The notes: generated from the sequence alone by a model not told the origin. A stretch of DNA of 64,000 nt from Peribacillus sp. FSL E2-0218 (GCF_037992945.1 NZ_CP150304.1:3847501-3911500), one strand, 5' to 3'. Counted from the first letter of the stretch, positions 43,613 to 52,309 are shown. Numbers and translations: made by a program.

Positions 43613-44125
43613 ATGTATAAATCAGATCAACTATATGATGAAATGAAAGCGATTGAAGCCAAAATAAACAATATGACGATCACGGATGAAGAGAGCATTG
43701 TGGAGTATTTTAAACAGTATACCTTGCTTATATATAATTATAAGTGGTTGGGAAGCATTTATGATATCTATGCGAATGATGTTTCTGTTATTAGGGAGAA
43801 CGGCCATAAACTTGTCGGGGCAGGGGCGGTTGTTCAAGATACCACAGAGTTGCTAGCTGCCTTTCCAGATCTTGAATTAACATTTACGGATGCGTTTGCG
43901 GTTCCGGATGGCCATGGCGGCTATAAATTATGGCGACATTTCTATCTTGATGGTACGAACTTAGGCTACAGTAAGTTCGGGGCACCAACCGGGAAATCGC
44001 TTGAAAACAAGAAATCATTGGGTCTAAGTATGTCTACAGTAAGATTCATTGAAGGTAAATGGCGAATCCTATATGAAAATACCATGTACAGCGGGGAATG
44101 GATCAAACAGGTTTGTACGGCTTAA
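43613..44125 (+). CDS. SnoaL-like protein 3
   Basis: A 170-residue NTF2/SnoaL-fold protein, paralogue of the preceding one: IYDIYANDVSVIRENG ... VVQDTTELLAAFPDLELTF and an end strand GKWRILYENTMYSGEW. It begins 28 bases after that gene behind AAAGGAG. A terminator follows, so the three SnoaL genes form one operon. Confidence 0.75.
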   Translation: MYKSDQLYDEMKAIEAKINNMTITDEESIVEYFKQYTLLIYNYKWLGSIYDIYANDVSVIRENGHKLVGAGAVVQDTTELLAAFPDLELTFTDAFAVPDGHGGYKLWRHFYLDGTNLGYSKFGAPTGKSLENKKSLGLSMSTVRFIEGKWRILYENTMYSGEWIKQVCTA

Positions 44126-44434
44126 TTAAATATTGCATATGATCCAATCCCTATTATGGTGAACTTTCATCAGATCATACTTACTGATTTTCTTTAGCAT
44201 CAGCGCGTTACAAGCTCCGAATAACACGCTGATGCTTTTAAATAGCCTTTTTTCCAGAATACTGCAATAGTTATTCTGTTCTATTTTTATAATCTATTTG
44301 GTTATCTTTTATAGGTTTATCTTTTCTAATTATTTTGCAACCTAAGCCTTTAACTCAATCCAATCCATTATGTATAAATGAACCTTAAGCTAATTTTCAT
44401 TCTCTATATTGTAATGATACTAAGGAGGAAAAAG
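44126..44434. other. Intergenic region before the second MFS gene
   Basis: No gene. Contains the terminator at 44196-44240 and an A+T-rich stretch with TATAAT at about 44286-44291 that could be a -10 element for the MFS gene, without a clear -35. Confidence 0.5.
44196..44240 (+). terminator. Terminator of the SnoaL operon
   Basis: Arms AGCATCAGCG and CGCTGATGCT, followed by TTT and a T-rich stretch. Confidence 0.75.
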
Positions 44435-45760
44435 ATGAATTCAGTAGATTTTAAAAATAGAAGGCATATGAGCCAGTTGAACCTCTCAAAGAGATTGCTA
44501 GGATATTTCCTTATCTTACTGGGATATTTTTTCTACTGTTATAATTTCACCGTGGTTGACTATGTGAAGCCCTTCCTGGTCGAAAACTATGGGATATCAT
44601 TAAAGCAGTCTTCTCTTTTTTACACATTTCAATCGTTAGGTTGTTTTATTGGTGCTGTTTTCAGTGCATGGTTTTCACAAAGGGCTGGAAAAAAAACTAC
44701 TTTGATCATCGTCACTGCCATTAGCGGTATTTGTACCATCATTAATATGTCCATTATTAATTATCCTATTTGGTGCCTTATGCGATTTTTAATCGGGGTC
44801 TCCTTGGGGGGCTATTACACCATAGCTGTATCTTCAATGGTGGGACTTTTCAAATCTTCTTTAAGAGGAAGAGTATATGCTATTGCAGAGAGCCTCTTTG
44901 CTTTTTCTGGGGTAGTGATGGGCGCATACGGTGCCTATCTGTCGGAAACAGGTTGGGAAAAAATCTTATGGTTAGGTGCTTTCCCTCCAGTAGTAATTGC
45001 TATTTTTATGTTTTTCTTCGTTCCGGATGAGAACAAATATACCCCGTATGGTAATAATGATAAACGGGAGCCAGACATTTCCGAGATACAAAAAGGGACA
45101 TGGACCGAGATGTTCAGTGGAAAATACAGGCGTTTAACAATTACATGTGCTTTAATTTCAGCCTTTAATTTTCTGGGAATACAGTTTTTTGGCGGCTTCC
45201 TTACCGTATACCTAAGGGAGGTTCGAGGATTTGATGCTACTAATATTGGAGTCATTTTAGCATCTGGCGCTACAATAGGTACAGTCAGTGGACTAATATG
45301 GGGTTATCTATCAGACCGATTGGGTCGTATTTTTAATGCCTTTGGCTTTCTATTAGTACCCCTATCGATCTCACTATATTTTTTGGTTCCTTCCAATATC
45401 ACCCTATTATCTCTGGTAGGCTCTCTCTTTAATTTAGCAAATGCGAGCCAAATTGCATGGGGAAGCTTATTTACTGAATTATTCCCTGAACGGCTCAGAA
45501 GTATGGGTGCCTCTCTATTTTTTGGAGGCAAAATCATAGCACTGATGGGTCCCTTCATGGTGGTGTTAATCAGTGAGCATTCCAGTTTATCCATAGCAAT
45601 GTGGTTTTCACCAGTTTTATTTCTAATTGCCACCATTTTGTGGTTTTCACTTCCAGAACCTAATAAAAGAGGGCTCTTCTATAAAGGCTATGATGCAGAT
45701 TATGGATTGGCAAAGAGGGATTTGATTGATTTGGAAGAGGACATGATTCAATATAAATAG
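44435..45760 (+). CDS. MFS transporter next to the SnoaL operon
   Basis: A 441-residue major facilitator with 12 hydrophobic segments. The motif AWFSQRAGKKTT lies between helices 2 and 3 and GYLSDRLGRI between helices 8 and 9, as in organic and aromatic acid symporters. ATG 44435 is preceded by AAGGAGG. It is likely the importer, or an exporter, for the compound handled by the SnoaL-like proteins. Substrate is inference from position. Confidence 0.82.
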   Translation: MNSVDFKNRRHMSQLNLSKRLLGYFLILLGYFFYCYNFTVVDYVKPFLVENYGISLKQSSLFYTFQSLGCFIGAVFSAWFSQRAGKKTTLIIVTAISGICTIINMSIINYPIWCLMRFLIGVSLGGYYTIAVSSMVGLFKSSLRGRVYAIAESLFAFSGVVMGAYGAYLSETGWEKILWLGAFPPVVIAIFMFFFVPDENKYTPYGNNDKREPDISEIQKGTWTEMFSGKYRRLTITCALISAFNFLGIQFFGGFLTVYLREVRGFDATNIGVILASGATIGTVSGLIWGYLSDRLGRIFNAFGFLLVPLSISLYFLVPSNITLLSLVGSLFNLANASQIAWGSLFTELFPERLRSMGASLFFGGKIIALMGPFMVVLISEHSSLSIAMWFSPVLFLIATILWFSLPEPNKRGLFYKGYDADYGLAKRDLIDLEEDMIQYK

Positions 45761-45833
45761 AGATTATTACAACAATGAATGGAAATCGCTAGATTGTTAT
45801 TACTAGAAACTTGATATCACTGGTTGCCGTATT

Positions 45834-45858
45834 CGAGGGGAGTCCCCCCTCTTTTTTC
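45834..45858 (+). terminator. Terminator of the second MFS gene
   Basis: GAGGGG-AGT-CCCCCCTC stem followed by six T residues. Confidence 0.8.
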
Positions 45859-45963
45859 AAACATTCCCACCTCTCAGAGACCTTTCAATCAGCCATCCAA
45901 TGGTTACTCCTTTCCAACCGCTTTGAATACGTTCCATCGTTCACTCTTCCCTACGTTCCATAT

Positions 45964-46230
45964 TCACCCTTTTTCTTTCCGCCAATTTTTCGGGTTTAGA
46001 TAACTTTTGTATTTAGCAGCCACTTCCTTGCCGACCAATAGCGCCCCTGCCCAAAACATGACTTCCGCGAATACGATGGCCCCGGTTATGACTCCTGCCT
46101 TGGTCGCAGCCGATAATGGGGTAAAAGGTGCGATTACCGGAATGATCCAGGTGAGCAGGGAAATGATCAAGAAGCCCATTCCTATTTTATAAAACCTTGA
46201 TTTCGTTACTTCCTTACCTTCTTTATTCAA
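45964..46230 (-). CDS. Transporter suffix domain protein
   Basis: An 88-residue membrane protein with two hydrophobic helices (about 15-35 and 45-68), SRFYKIGMGFLIISLLTWIIPVIAPFTPL and FAEVMFWAGALLVGKE, and a basic tail. The pattern is that of the small transporter-suffix-domain proteins of Bacillales; role unknown. The start appears to be TTG, 9 bases after GGAGG. Monocistronic. Confidence 0.7.
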   Translation of the reverse strand: MNKEGKEVTKSRFYKIGMGFLIISLLTWIIPVIAPFTPLSAATKAGVITGAIVFAEVMFWAGALLVGKEVAAKYKSYLNPKNWRKEKG

Positions 46231-46434
46231 TTAAATAACCTCCGTCATGATGATAGTCCGTTAATGACTATGCGTTGCATCCGTCTTTCCCTTTCATTTG
46301 TTCTGTTTTTATACGTTTGAATGTTCATTTCGTTTCATATTTCATGAAGAAATTTCGGGCCGATTGACATTACGATTTTTAATGGTTTTAATTATCTTAT
46401 ACATAAAGCGAGCCAGGAAAGGAAAATCCAATCC

Positions 46435-47118
46435 ATGTACATAGAATTCATTGCCACTACCATTGAAGATGTTATTTTAATCGAAAAAGCGGGGGCAGAT
46501 CGCATCGAGCTGGTCAGTTCTTTAACGGAGGGAGGCGTAACTCCGAGTCACGCCTTGGTTGAAGCTGCCGTCCGTGCTGTAAACATTCCAGTCAACGTGA
46601 TGGTAAGGCCGCATAGCCAATCATTTTCTTATTCAGAAAGAGACCTGGAAATCATGAAAAATGATATCCGGATCATTCGTTCCCTCGGAGCGAATGGAGT
46701 CGTACTGGGTGTTTTAAATGAAGGAAATGAAATCAATCAAACATACCTTGAGGAGCTGATAGCGGAATGTGCCGGCTTGGAGATCACGTTTCACCGAGCC
46801 ATCGATGATACGCCAGACCCCGTCCGATCAGCGGAAATGTTAGCTCGGTATCCTGAAATTACAACGATTTTGACCTCCGGAGGACACGGCGATCTCCCAA
46901 GTCGCATGCAGACGATTCAGCGGATGAAAAGCGTCTCTGGCAACATGGCGATATTGGTCGGAAGCGGGCTGAATAAGGATAACATCCTTTCGATATCTTC
47001 CGAATTGAATACCGATTACTATCATTTCGGTACGGCTGTGCGGAAAAACAACGGTCTCATTGAGGGCGTGGAGTTGGAAAAAGCGCAGGAAATCGTTCAT
47101 TTGCTAAAAAAAGGATGA
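46435..47118 (+). CDS. cutC: CutC-family protein
   Basis: A 227-residue TIM-barrel protein of the CutC family, once linked to copper tolerance; its enzyme activity is not settled. Visible motifs are GADRIELVSSLTEGG (19-33), VMVRPH and FHRAIDDT, LTSGGHGDL near the C-terminus, all characteristic. Full length. Alone, with its own terminator. Confidence 0.88.
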   Translation: MYIEFIATTIEDVILIEKAGADRIELVSSLTEGGVTPSHALVEAAVRAVNIPVNVMVRPHSQSFSYSERDLEIMKNDIRIIRSLGANGVVLGVLNEGNEINQTYLEELIAECAGLEITFHRAIDDTPDPVRSAEMLARYPEITTILTSGGHGDLPSRMQTIQRMKSVSGNMAILVGSGLNKDNILSISSELNTDYYHFGTAVRKNNGLIEGVELEKAQEIVHLLKKG

Positions 47119-47126
47119 CAAAGTGG

Positions 47127-47157
47127 AAAAGGGATCATTTCTTTGATCCCCTTTTTC
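47127..47157 (+). terminator. Terminator of cutC
   Basis: Arms AAAAGGGATCA and TGATCCCCTTTTT. Confidence 0.85.
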
Positions 47158-47195
47158 ATTTGACAGGAATCACAAAATCAAGTACATTCATTTAT

Positions 47196-47210
47196 AGATA
47201 AACCGTATCT
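47196..47210. promoter_or_regulatory. Operator-like palindrome before the Rrf2 gene
   Basis: AGATAAACCGTATCT, with a matching 15-base partner AGATAACAATTATCT at 47794-47808 before the oxidoreductase gene. Both are adjacent to a TAATTA block. Confidence 0.6.
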
Positions 47211-47231
47211 GTAATTAGGAGGTTGTTTTTT

Positions 47232-47732
47232 TTGCAATTCAGTATAGGAGTGGAATATGCGCTTCATTGCCTGACTTACTTTGTTGACACTCCTTCGGGG
47301 ACAACGATTGGAGTTAAGGAATTGGCAACATTTCAAGGCGTTTCCGAAACATACCTTTCGAAGATTTTCACAAAATTGAAAAAGGCAGGTATCGTTCGTT
47401 CCATGCCCGGTGTTAAAGGCGGCTATGAATTAGCGAAACAACCGAGCAAGATTAATTTTTGGGAGGTTATCGCAGCCATCGAGGGAACCCAGCCTTTTTT
47501 CCAATGTGCAGAAATAAGGCAAAAGTGTATCTTGCTTGAAGGAAAGGAAACTGATCCCAAGAACTGTGCACCTTGTACAATCAATGTAGTCATGCTCGAA
47601 GCTGAGGAATTGATGCGCGATCATCTCAAGAGTAAAACGATTGCCTGGTTGAATGAAACGATACTATCCAAACAGAAGGGCCAACACGAAGAGGGAGTCA
47701 ACTGGTTTCGGGAAGCATTGAACCGGCGATAA
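47232..47732 (+). CDS. Rrf2-family regulator with four cysteines
   Basis: A 166-residue regulator with an N-terminal winged helix (GVEYALHCLTYF ... GVSETYLSKIFTKLKKAGIV) and cysteines C92, C99, C112 and C115. This cluster could bind a [2Fe-2S] centre or sense redox stress, as in IscR/NsrR relatives. The TTG at 47232 is 9 bases after AGGAGG and was preferred over the TTG at 47223. It likely represses itself and the NADH dehydrogenase gene downstream through shared palindromes. Confidence 0.85.
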   Translation: MQFSIGVEYALHCLTYFVDTPSGTTIGVKELATFQGVSETYLSKIFTKLKKAGIVRSMPGVKGGYELAKQPSKINFWEVIAAIEGTQPFFQCAEIRQKCILLEGKETDPKNCAPCTINVVMLEAEELMRDHLKSKTIAWLNETILSKQKGQHEEGVNWFREALNRR

Positions 47733-47733
47733 T

Positions 47734-47779
47734 GGTAGCAGCGGAACCTTCGTTCCAATGCTACGCTCCTCACATTTTT
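47734..47779 (+). terminator. Possible terminator of the Rrf2 gene
   Basis: GTAGCA-N-GGAAC / GTTCC-N-TGCTAC stem with a T-run a little downstream (47774-47780). Confidence 0.45.
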
Positions 47780-47793
47780 TTACCCCTAATTAC

Positions 47794-47808
47794 AGATAAC
47801 AATTATCT
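47794..47808. promoter_or_regulatory. Operator-like palindrome before the oxidoreductase gene
   Basis: AGATAACAATTATCT, partner of 47196-47210; overlaps the promoter region of the NADH dehydrogenase gene. Confidence 0.6.
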
Positions 47809-47840
47809 ATTATATATATAATTAAAAGGAGGAATTTTTG

Positions 47841-49058
47841 ATGAAACGAATCGTGATTATTGGTGGAGGCTTTGCAGGTGTATGGAGTGCAATTAGTGCA
47901 GCACGACAATTGCACGAACGACAAATGGAACGTACGGAAGTGGAAGTGGTTTTAATAAACCGGGATCCTTATTTTGGCGTCCGTCCGCGCTTTTACGAAC
48001 AGAATCCACAAAATTTGAGAATCCCTTTAAGCCAGGTCCTGGATCCGGTTGGAGTTCGCTTCATTGAAGGAGAAGTCGGTAAAATCGATACCAAAGGACA
48101 AAAAGTGTCTGTCCATCAAAAAGACGAGCAGATGGATCTTGCATATGACCGTTTGGTCTTTGCGGCCGGCAGTCAATTGGTGCTTCCTGATCTCGCTGGA
48201 TTACGTGATTATGCTTTTTCCACGGATACATATCAGGAGGCGCTCAAACTTGATGATCATATCAATGGGTTGGTTGACTCGGATAAAGTTGAAGGCAAAT
48301 ATACCGCGGTGGTTGTGGGTGCTGGTTTTACAGGAATTGAGATTGCCTCGGAAATGACGGCCCGCCTGAAAAAAGTGGCTAAGCAGGAAAATAAAGAAGC
48401 GGATGTAAGAGTTATCCTCGTGCAAAGAACATCTTCCGTAGCACCTGACATGGGGGAACATTCACGCCCAATCGTTGAAGAAGCTTTACGCGATATGAAT
48501 ATTGAAATCTATGTAAATGAAACAGTGAGTTCGATAGATTCAGAAGGAGTGACTTTACAATCAGGCGGACGGATTCCGGCATTAACGGCCATTTGGTCAG
48601 CAGGTGTTAAGGCAAGTCCGTTGGCGGCAGATTTCCCTGTAGAGAAGGATGAATTGGGACGCATGCCAGTCGATGCAAATTTGAAAGTGAAAGGAATGTC
48701 TTCCGTCTTCACCGCCGGAGATACAGCTCTTGCAATGACGGATGAAAATCATGCAGCCTTGATGACCTGCCAGCATGCCATGCCTCAAGGAAAAGTCGCT
48801 GGCCATAACGTTGTCTGCGACTTACTCGGCATCGAGGGGATCCCCTACAAGCAGGAACAATATGTCACTTGCCTTGATTTAGGTCCATGGGGTGCCCTAT
48901 TTACGAATGGCTGGGACCGCATTCCGCAATATCAAGGGGAAGAAGCGAAAAAAATAAAAATGAATATCAATCAAGCGGTCATTTATCCGCCTTTAACAGG
49001 AAAACGGGAAGACCTATTCGAAGCATCGACACAAATCATCCCAGATACAAGAATATAA
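47841..49058 (+). CDS. Type II NADH dehydrogenase-like FAD oxidoreductase
   Basis: A 405-residue two-dinucleotide-binding flavoprotein. FAD motif VIIGGGFAGVWSA (5-17) and NAD(P) motif VVVGAGFTGIEIASEM (about 158-173), plus FTAGDTA near the FAD. It resembles YjlD/YumB of B. subtilis, which pass electrons from NADH to quinone without pumping protons. ATG 47841 follows AAGGAGG. Control by the neighbouring Rrf2 protein would tie it to redox or NO stress. Confidence 0.82.
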   Translation: MKRIVIIGGGFAGVWSAISAARQLHERQMERTEVEVVLINRDPYFGVRPRFYEQNPQNLRIPLSQVLDPVGVRFIEGEVGKIDTKGQKVSVHQKDEQMDLAYDRLVFAAGSQLVLPDLAGLRDYAFSTDTYQEALKLDDHINGLVDSDKVEGKYTAVVVGAGFTGIEIASEMTARLKKVAKQENKEADVRVILVQRTSSVAPDMGEHSRPIVEEALRDMNIEIYVNETVSSIDSEGVTLQSGGRIPALTAIWSAGVKASPLAADFPVEKDELGRMPVDANLKVKGMSSVFTAGDTALAMTDENHAALMTCQHAMPQGKVAGHNVVCDLLGIEGIPYKQEQYVTCLDLGPWGALFTNGWDRIPQYQGEEAKKIKMNINQAVIYPPLTGKREDLFEASTQIIPDTRI

Positions 49059-49069
49059 TGGACTGTACA

Positions 49070-49107
49070 AAAAAGCGGCGGAAGCTTGTGGACTTCCGCC
49101 GCTTTTT
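49070..49107. terminator. Terminator shared by oxidoreductase and MerR genes
   Basis: Arms AAAAAAGCGGCGGAAG and CTTCCGCCGCTTTTT; usable from both sides between convergent genes. Confidence 0.85.
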
Positions 49108-49128
49108 CGTCTTCTGGTCAAGGAACCC

Positions 49129-49860
49129 CTACTTTTGATTAACGTCGGCAAAATGTGCCATCGCCTCACACATGAACTGGGCTAAGCCATCACCATATTG
49201 GTCGATATTTTTCGTGAAGCGTTGGTCATCGACGTACATTTGCCCTAATCCTTTGAAAGCGTCAAGTGAATATTTGCCGAAGTTATGGTTCAAGCAGTCA
49301 TACCATTCCTTAATAGCTGCCTGTGCCTCTTCTGACTGAGGAGAGGCCGCCCGGATGGACGCAAGTTTTGTATATATGTCCGAAACGGCTTTTTGGGCAT
49401 CTTTGGACAGCCCCGCCACTCTTGCATTCGATACATCGACAGCTTCATCCCCCCATCGCTTGCGGGCTTCCTGTTCATATGGATTATGACTGAAGTCGAA
49501 CCCTTCAAATTTTTCTTTGTCCGTCATTTGGATTTCCCCTTTCATATGCTTGATCGTCTTATCTACCGTATAGATCAATTTATCCAGCTGACTGCGCTTC
49601 TCTATAAGCATTTTTTGATGCTGTCTCAACGCTTCCTGCTTATTAAACGAGGCGCTGCTTATCATTTGTTTGATTTCCTTCAAAGGCATGTCAAGTTCCC
49701 TGAAAAACAGGATTTGCTGCAGCATCTCCAAATTTTCATCGGAATATAGCCGATAACCGGAATCGGTTGTTTCCTCTGGCGATAATAACCCGATTTCATC
49801 ATAATAATGCAAGGTCCGCACACTGATGCCCACTAAATCAGCAAGTTCTTTCACTTTCAT
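49129..49860 (-). CDS. Mta/TipA-like MerR regulator
   Basis: A 243-residue MerR-family activator: winged helix KVKELADLVGISVRTLHYYDEIGLL (2-26), a long coiled-coil dimer helix (about 75-110) and a TipAS-type ligand domain (about 115-243). B. subtilis Mta activates multidrug efflux genes. ATG 49860 chosen over an ATG two codons earlier. No efflux gene is adjacent, so targets may lie elsewhere. Confidence 0.88.
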   Translation of the reverse strand: MKVKELADLVGISVRTLHYYDEIGLLSPEETTDSGYRLYSDENLEMLQQILFFRELDMPLKEIKQMISSASFNKQEALRQHQKMLIEKRSQLDKLIYTVDKTIKHMKGEIQMTDKEKFEGFDFSHNPYEQEARKRWGDEAVDVSNARVAGLSKDAQKAVSDIYTKLASIRAASPQSEEAQAAIKEWYDCLNHNFGKYSLDAFKGLGQMYVDDQRFTKNIDQYGDGLAQFMCEAMAHFADVNQK

Positions 49861-49893
49861 TGCCACTGTGTCTTACCTCCTTTCGTATCTTTT

Positions 49894-49924
49894 ACTTTAA
49901 AGTATTACGCAACGTGAGGGTCAA
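49894..49924 (-). promoter_or_regulatory. MerR-type promoter with 19-bp spacer
   Basis: Minus-strand TTGACC (49919-49924) and TAAAGT (49894-49899) are 19 bases apart, the long spacing that MerR proteins correct. The spacer begins CTCACGTTGCGT, typical of Mta/BmrR operators, so the gene activates itself. Confidence 0.75.
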
Positions 49925-50075
49925 ATGGGAAAAGGAAGCTTTTTCTTCCTACTCACAAAAGCGAGCAAAGTCCATAACTGATCGCTTTATCCTTTACCCT
50001 GGATCTTTTTGGGGGAATATATAATCTTGATCAAGATGTCACGGTTCTTTAGTAAATGGGGAAAGGGGTGCGGGC

Positions 50076-50632
50076 ATGTATCCTTTTAACGGAAGGAAAA
50101 AAAGGAAGCCAAAAGAAGAAATACACGATTGCACCCCATACATATTGGAAAGGGATGGAGAAGCAGAAGTGCCTGAGATGTCTTCTCGAATCGCAGGAAT
50201 CAATCAGTCGCACCCTCAAGAGATGGTCTTTTTATGTATTGGTTCAGATCGTTCCACAGGAGATTCATTCGGACCTTTAGTAGGAACGATGTTAAAGGAA
50301 AAACAAGTCCCTTATCATGTCTTTGGAACACTATCAGAACCTGTCCACGCCCTTAATTTGAAAAATACTTTGAACGAAAAAAAAAATACCATTTACTGAT
50401 TCCTATATTTTGGAATCGATGCATGTTTGGGCGGCCACCATCAAATCGGCACTATTCAAAAGGTCCTTTTCGCCCCGGTGAAGCCATAAATATCTCCTTG
50501 CCTGAACTTGGTGATCATCAGTTAACAGCCGCCGTGAATTGTTTAGATCCCCTCCTGCCCCAGCAATCTTTACATGATGCGAGATTGGATACAGTCATGA
50601 ACCTTGGCCGGGGCAACCGCGAAAATCATTAG
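50076..50632 (+). pseudogene. yyaC: Broken YyaC-like spore protease gene
   Basis: The first frame (50076-50399, 107 codons) matches the YyaC start up to VFLCIGSDRSTGDSFGPLVGTML...YHVFGTLSEPVHALNL. A second frame holds FGIDACLGGHHQIGTIQK and a third holds GPFRPGEAI...LPELGDHQLTAAVN. At least two frame changes are needed, one near a run of ten A residues at 50378-50388. YyaC proteins are germination-protease-like sporulation proteins. Either a pseudogene or a sequencing error in the A-run; the second break argues for a pseudogene. Confidence 0.8.
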
Positions 50633-50659
50633 TAACACCGTCGTAAAAAATGGGAAAAC

Positions 50660-50691
50660 CCCAATAAAGCCTTAGCTTATTTCGGGGTGTG
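50660..50691 (+). terminator. Hairpin after the broken yyaC
   Basis: CCCC-N-AAGCC / GGCTT-like arms (CCCAATAAAGC and GCTTATTTCGGGG), no clear T-run. Confidence 0.45.
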
Positions 50692-50769
50692 AATTTGCTG
50701 TTTGGTTTGTGTTTGACCCGCACTTTTGCAACGACCATTCATCGATCATTATGCTTCTTACCCAATCTT

Positions 50770-50916
50770 TTATGCTACACCTGGATCATTAAAGTAAATA
50801 ACCTCTGATAGAATCCTATCCCCTTCAATGTTACAATAAACCTCCCGTGCGGCTTGTTCCGTTTCAAATTCATACATGACGATACCTCTGCTTTTATAGA
50901 GTGTGATGATCCACAT
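50770..50916 (-). CDS. 48-residue conserved-type small protein
   Basis: ATG 50916 follows a strong GGGAGGG site. The 48 residues MWIITLYKSRGIVMYEFETE...ILSEVIYFNDPGVA form a compact alternating beta/helix pattern (strand, strand, EQAAREVY helix, strand). Similar 45-50-residue proteins occur in Bacillales without a known role. No signal or membrane segment. Confidence 0.7.
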   Translation of the reverse strand: MWIITLYKSRGIVMYEFETEQAAREVYCNIEGDRILSEVIYFNDPGVA

Positions 50917-50976
50917 TAAGAAACCCTCCCATTATCAGTACCTTTGGCCGTAAGATACGACTACATTCCCTTTTCA

Positions 50977-52272
50977 CTAAATGACTCCGATGATTATCGC
51001 AGCTATGGTCATGACAGTGACAGTCCCCAATGCCCACTTTATCGCGAACCGCTGGATATCCCTGAAGTCCGTTCCAACCAAACCGATCAGCAAATGTGCT
51101 GCCGCCACCAAAGGACTCAGTACGTGTATCGGCTGACCGATCAAGGAAGCACGCCCTATTTCCGCCGCGCTGATCCCATAAGCATCAGCGGCTTGTGCGA
51201 TAATGGGCAGCACACCAAAATAGAATGCATTATTCGACATAAAGAACGTGAATGGGGCACTGGCATATGCTACTATGACCGGTAAAAACGGCCCCAACGG
51301 TTCTGGGATCAGCGAGACCAACGTAATGGCCATTGCATCGATCATTTTCGTTCCGGACATGATACCGGTAAAAATCCCGGCTGCGATGACAATTGACACG
51401 ACGGCCAATGCATTTTTCGAGTGGACGGCGATTCGATCCTGCTGATCTTTCAAATCAGGATAATTGACCACTAACGCAATGGCGAACGCAACCATGAATA
51501 AAATGGTCAAAGACATGAAATCAATGATTAATGATGCCATCAGCACGACCGTTAAAATGAAATTGAACCAGACCAATTTCGGGCGGCGATAATCACGGGA
51601 AACGGTTGTTGCAGCTATCTCGGAATTAGCTTTCGTGTGATTATGCTCGATCTCTATTACGCCCAATCTCTTTCGTTCCATTTTACCCAATATAAAGGCT
51701 GCAATAAGAACCCAAATGAGGCCAAAGCCCATGACAGGAATCATTGGCAAGAATAATTCAGATGCGTCAAGATTCAAAGAAGCCATGGCCATGGCAGAGG
51801 CTCCCCCCCACGGTGTCATGTTCATTACACCCATGGATAACATGGCTACGGTGGCTAAAATCAATTTGTTCATTCCCAGGCGTTTATAAAGGGGCAATAG
51901 TGCCGAAACAGTAATGATGTAGGTAGTGGTCCCATCCCCATCCAAGGCGACGGTCATGGAGAGAATGGATGTTCCCAATACTATTTTCAAGGGATCCCCT
52001 TTTACTATTTTCAATATTTTAGAAATAAGGGGATCAAACAAACCAGAGTCTATCATTATTCCAAAATATAATATGGCGAATAAAATCATGATGGCTGTTG
52101 AAGCGATCCCTTCAACACCATCCTGCATCATCGGTCCCAGTTCAGTCAAAAATCCTCCAATCACTCCAAATATGATTGGCACGAGCATTATCGCCACTAG
52201 TGCAGATAGTCGCTTCGACATAATTAAATACATGAATACGGCAATCATGGAAAATCCTAAAATGGATAACAT
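50977..52272 (-). CDS. CitMHS-family transporter, second copy
   Basis: A 431-residue secondary transporter, paralogue of that at 25-26 kb (shared ALDGDGTTTYIIT, GVMNMTPWGG, FFMSNNAFYFGVLP). ATG 52272 follows AAGGGAG at 7 bases. Related proteins import citrate or similar acids with a metal ion. Like its paralogue it is downstream of a CitS/CitT-type pair, forming a second module. Confidence 0.9.
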   Translation of the reverse strand: MLSILGFSMIAVFMYLIMSKRLSALVAIMLVPIIFGVIGGFLTELGPMMQDGVEGIASTAIMILFAILYFGIMIDSGLFDPLISKILKIVKGDPLKIVLGTSILSMTVALDGDGTTTYIITVSALLPLYKRLGMNKLILATVAMLSMGVMNMTPWGGASAMAMASLNLDASELFLPMIPVMGFGLIWVLIAAFILGKMERKRLGVIEIEHNHTKANSEIAATTVSRDYRRPKLVWFNFILTVVLMASLIIDFMSLTILFMVAFAIALVVNYPDLKDQQDRIAVHSKNALAVVSIVIAAGIFTGIMSGTKMIDAMAITLVSLIPEPLGPFLPVIVAYASAPFTFFMSNNAFYFGVLPIIAQAADAYGISAAEIGRASLIGQPIHVLSPLVAAAHLLIGLVGTDFRDIQRFAIKWALGTVTVMTIAAIIIGVI

Positions 52273-52309
52273 CTTCAAACTCCCTTCGATAGTCAAACGT
52301 GATAGCGCT

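Noticed and set aside
46365..46385. Right half of a Zur box (CATTACGATTT) before cutC
   Set aside because: The left half does not match, and the site is not positioned like those of the metallophore cluster.
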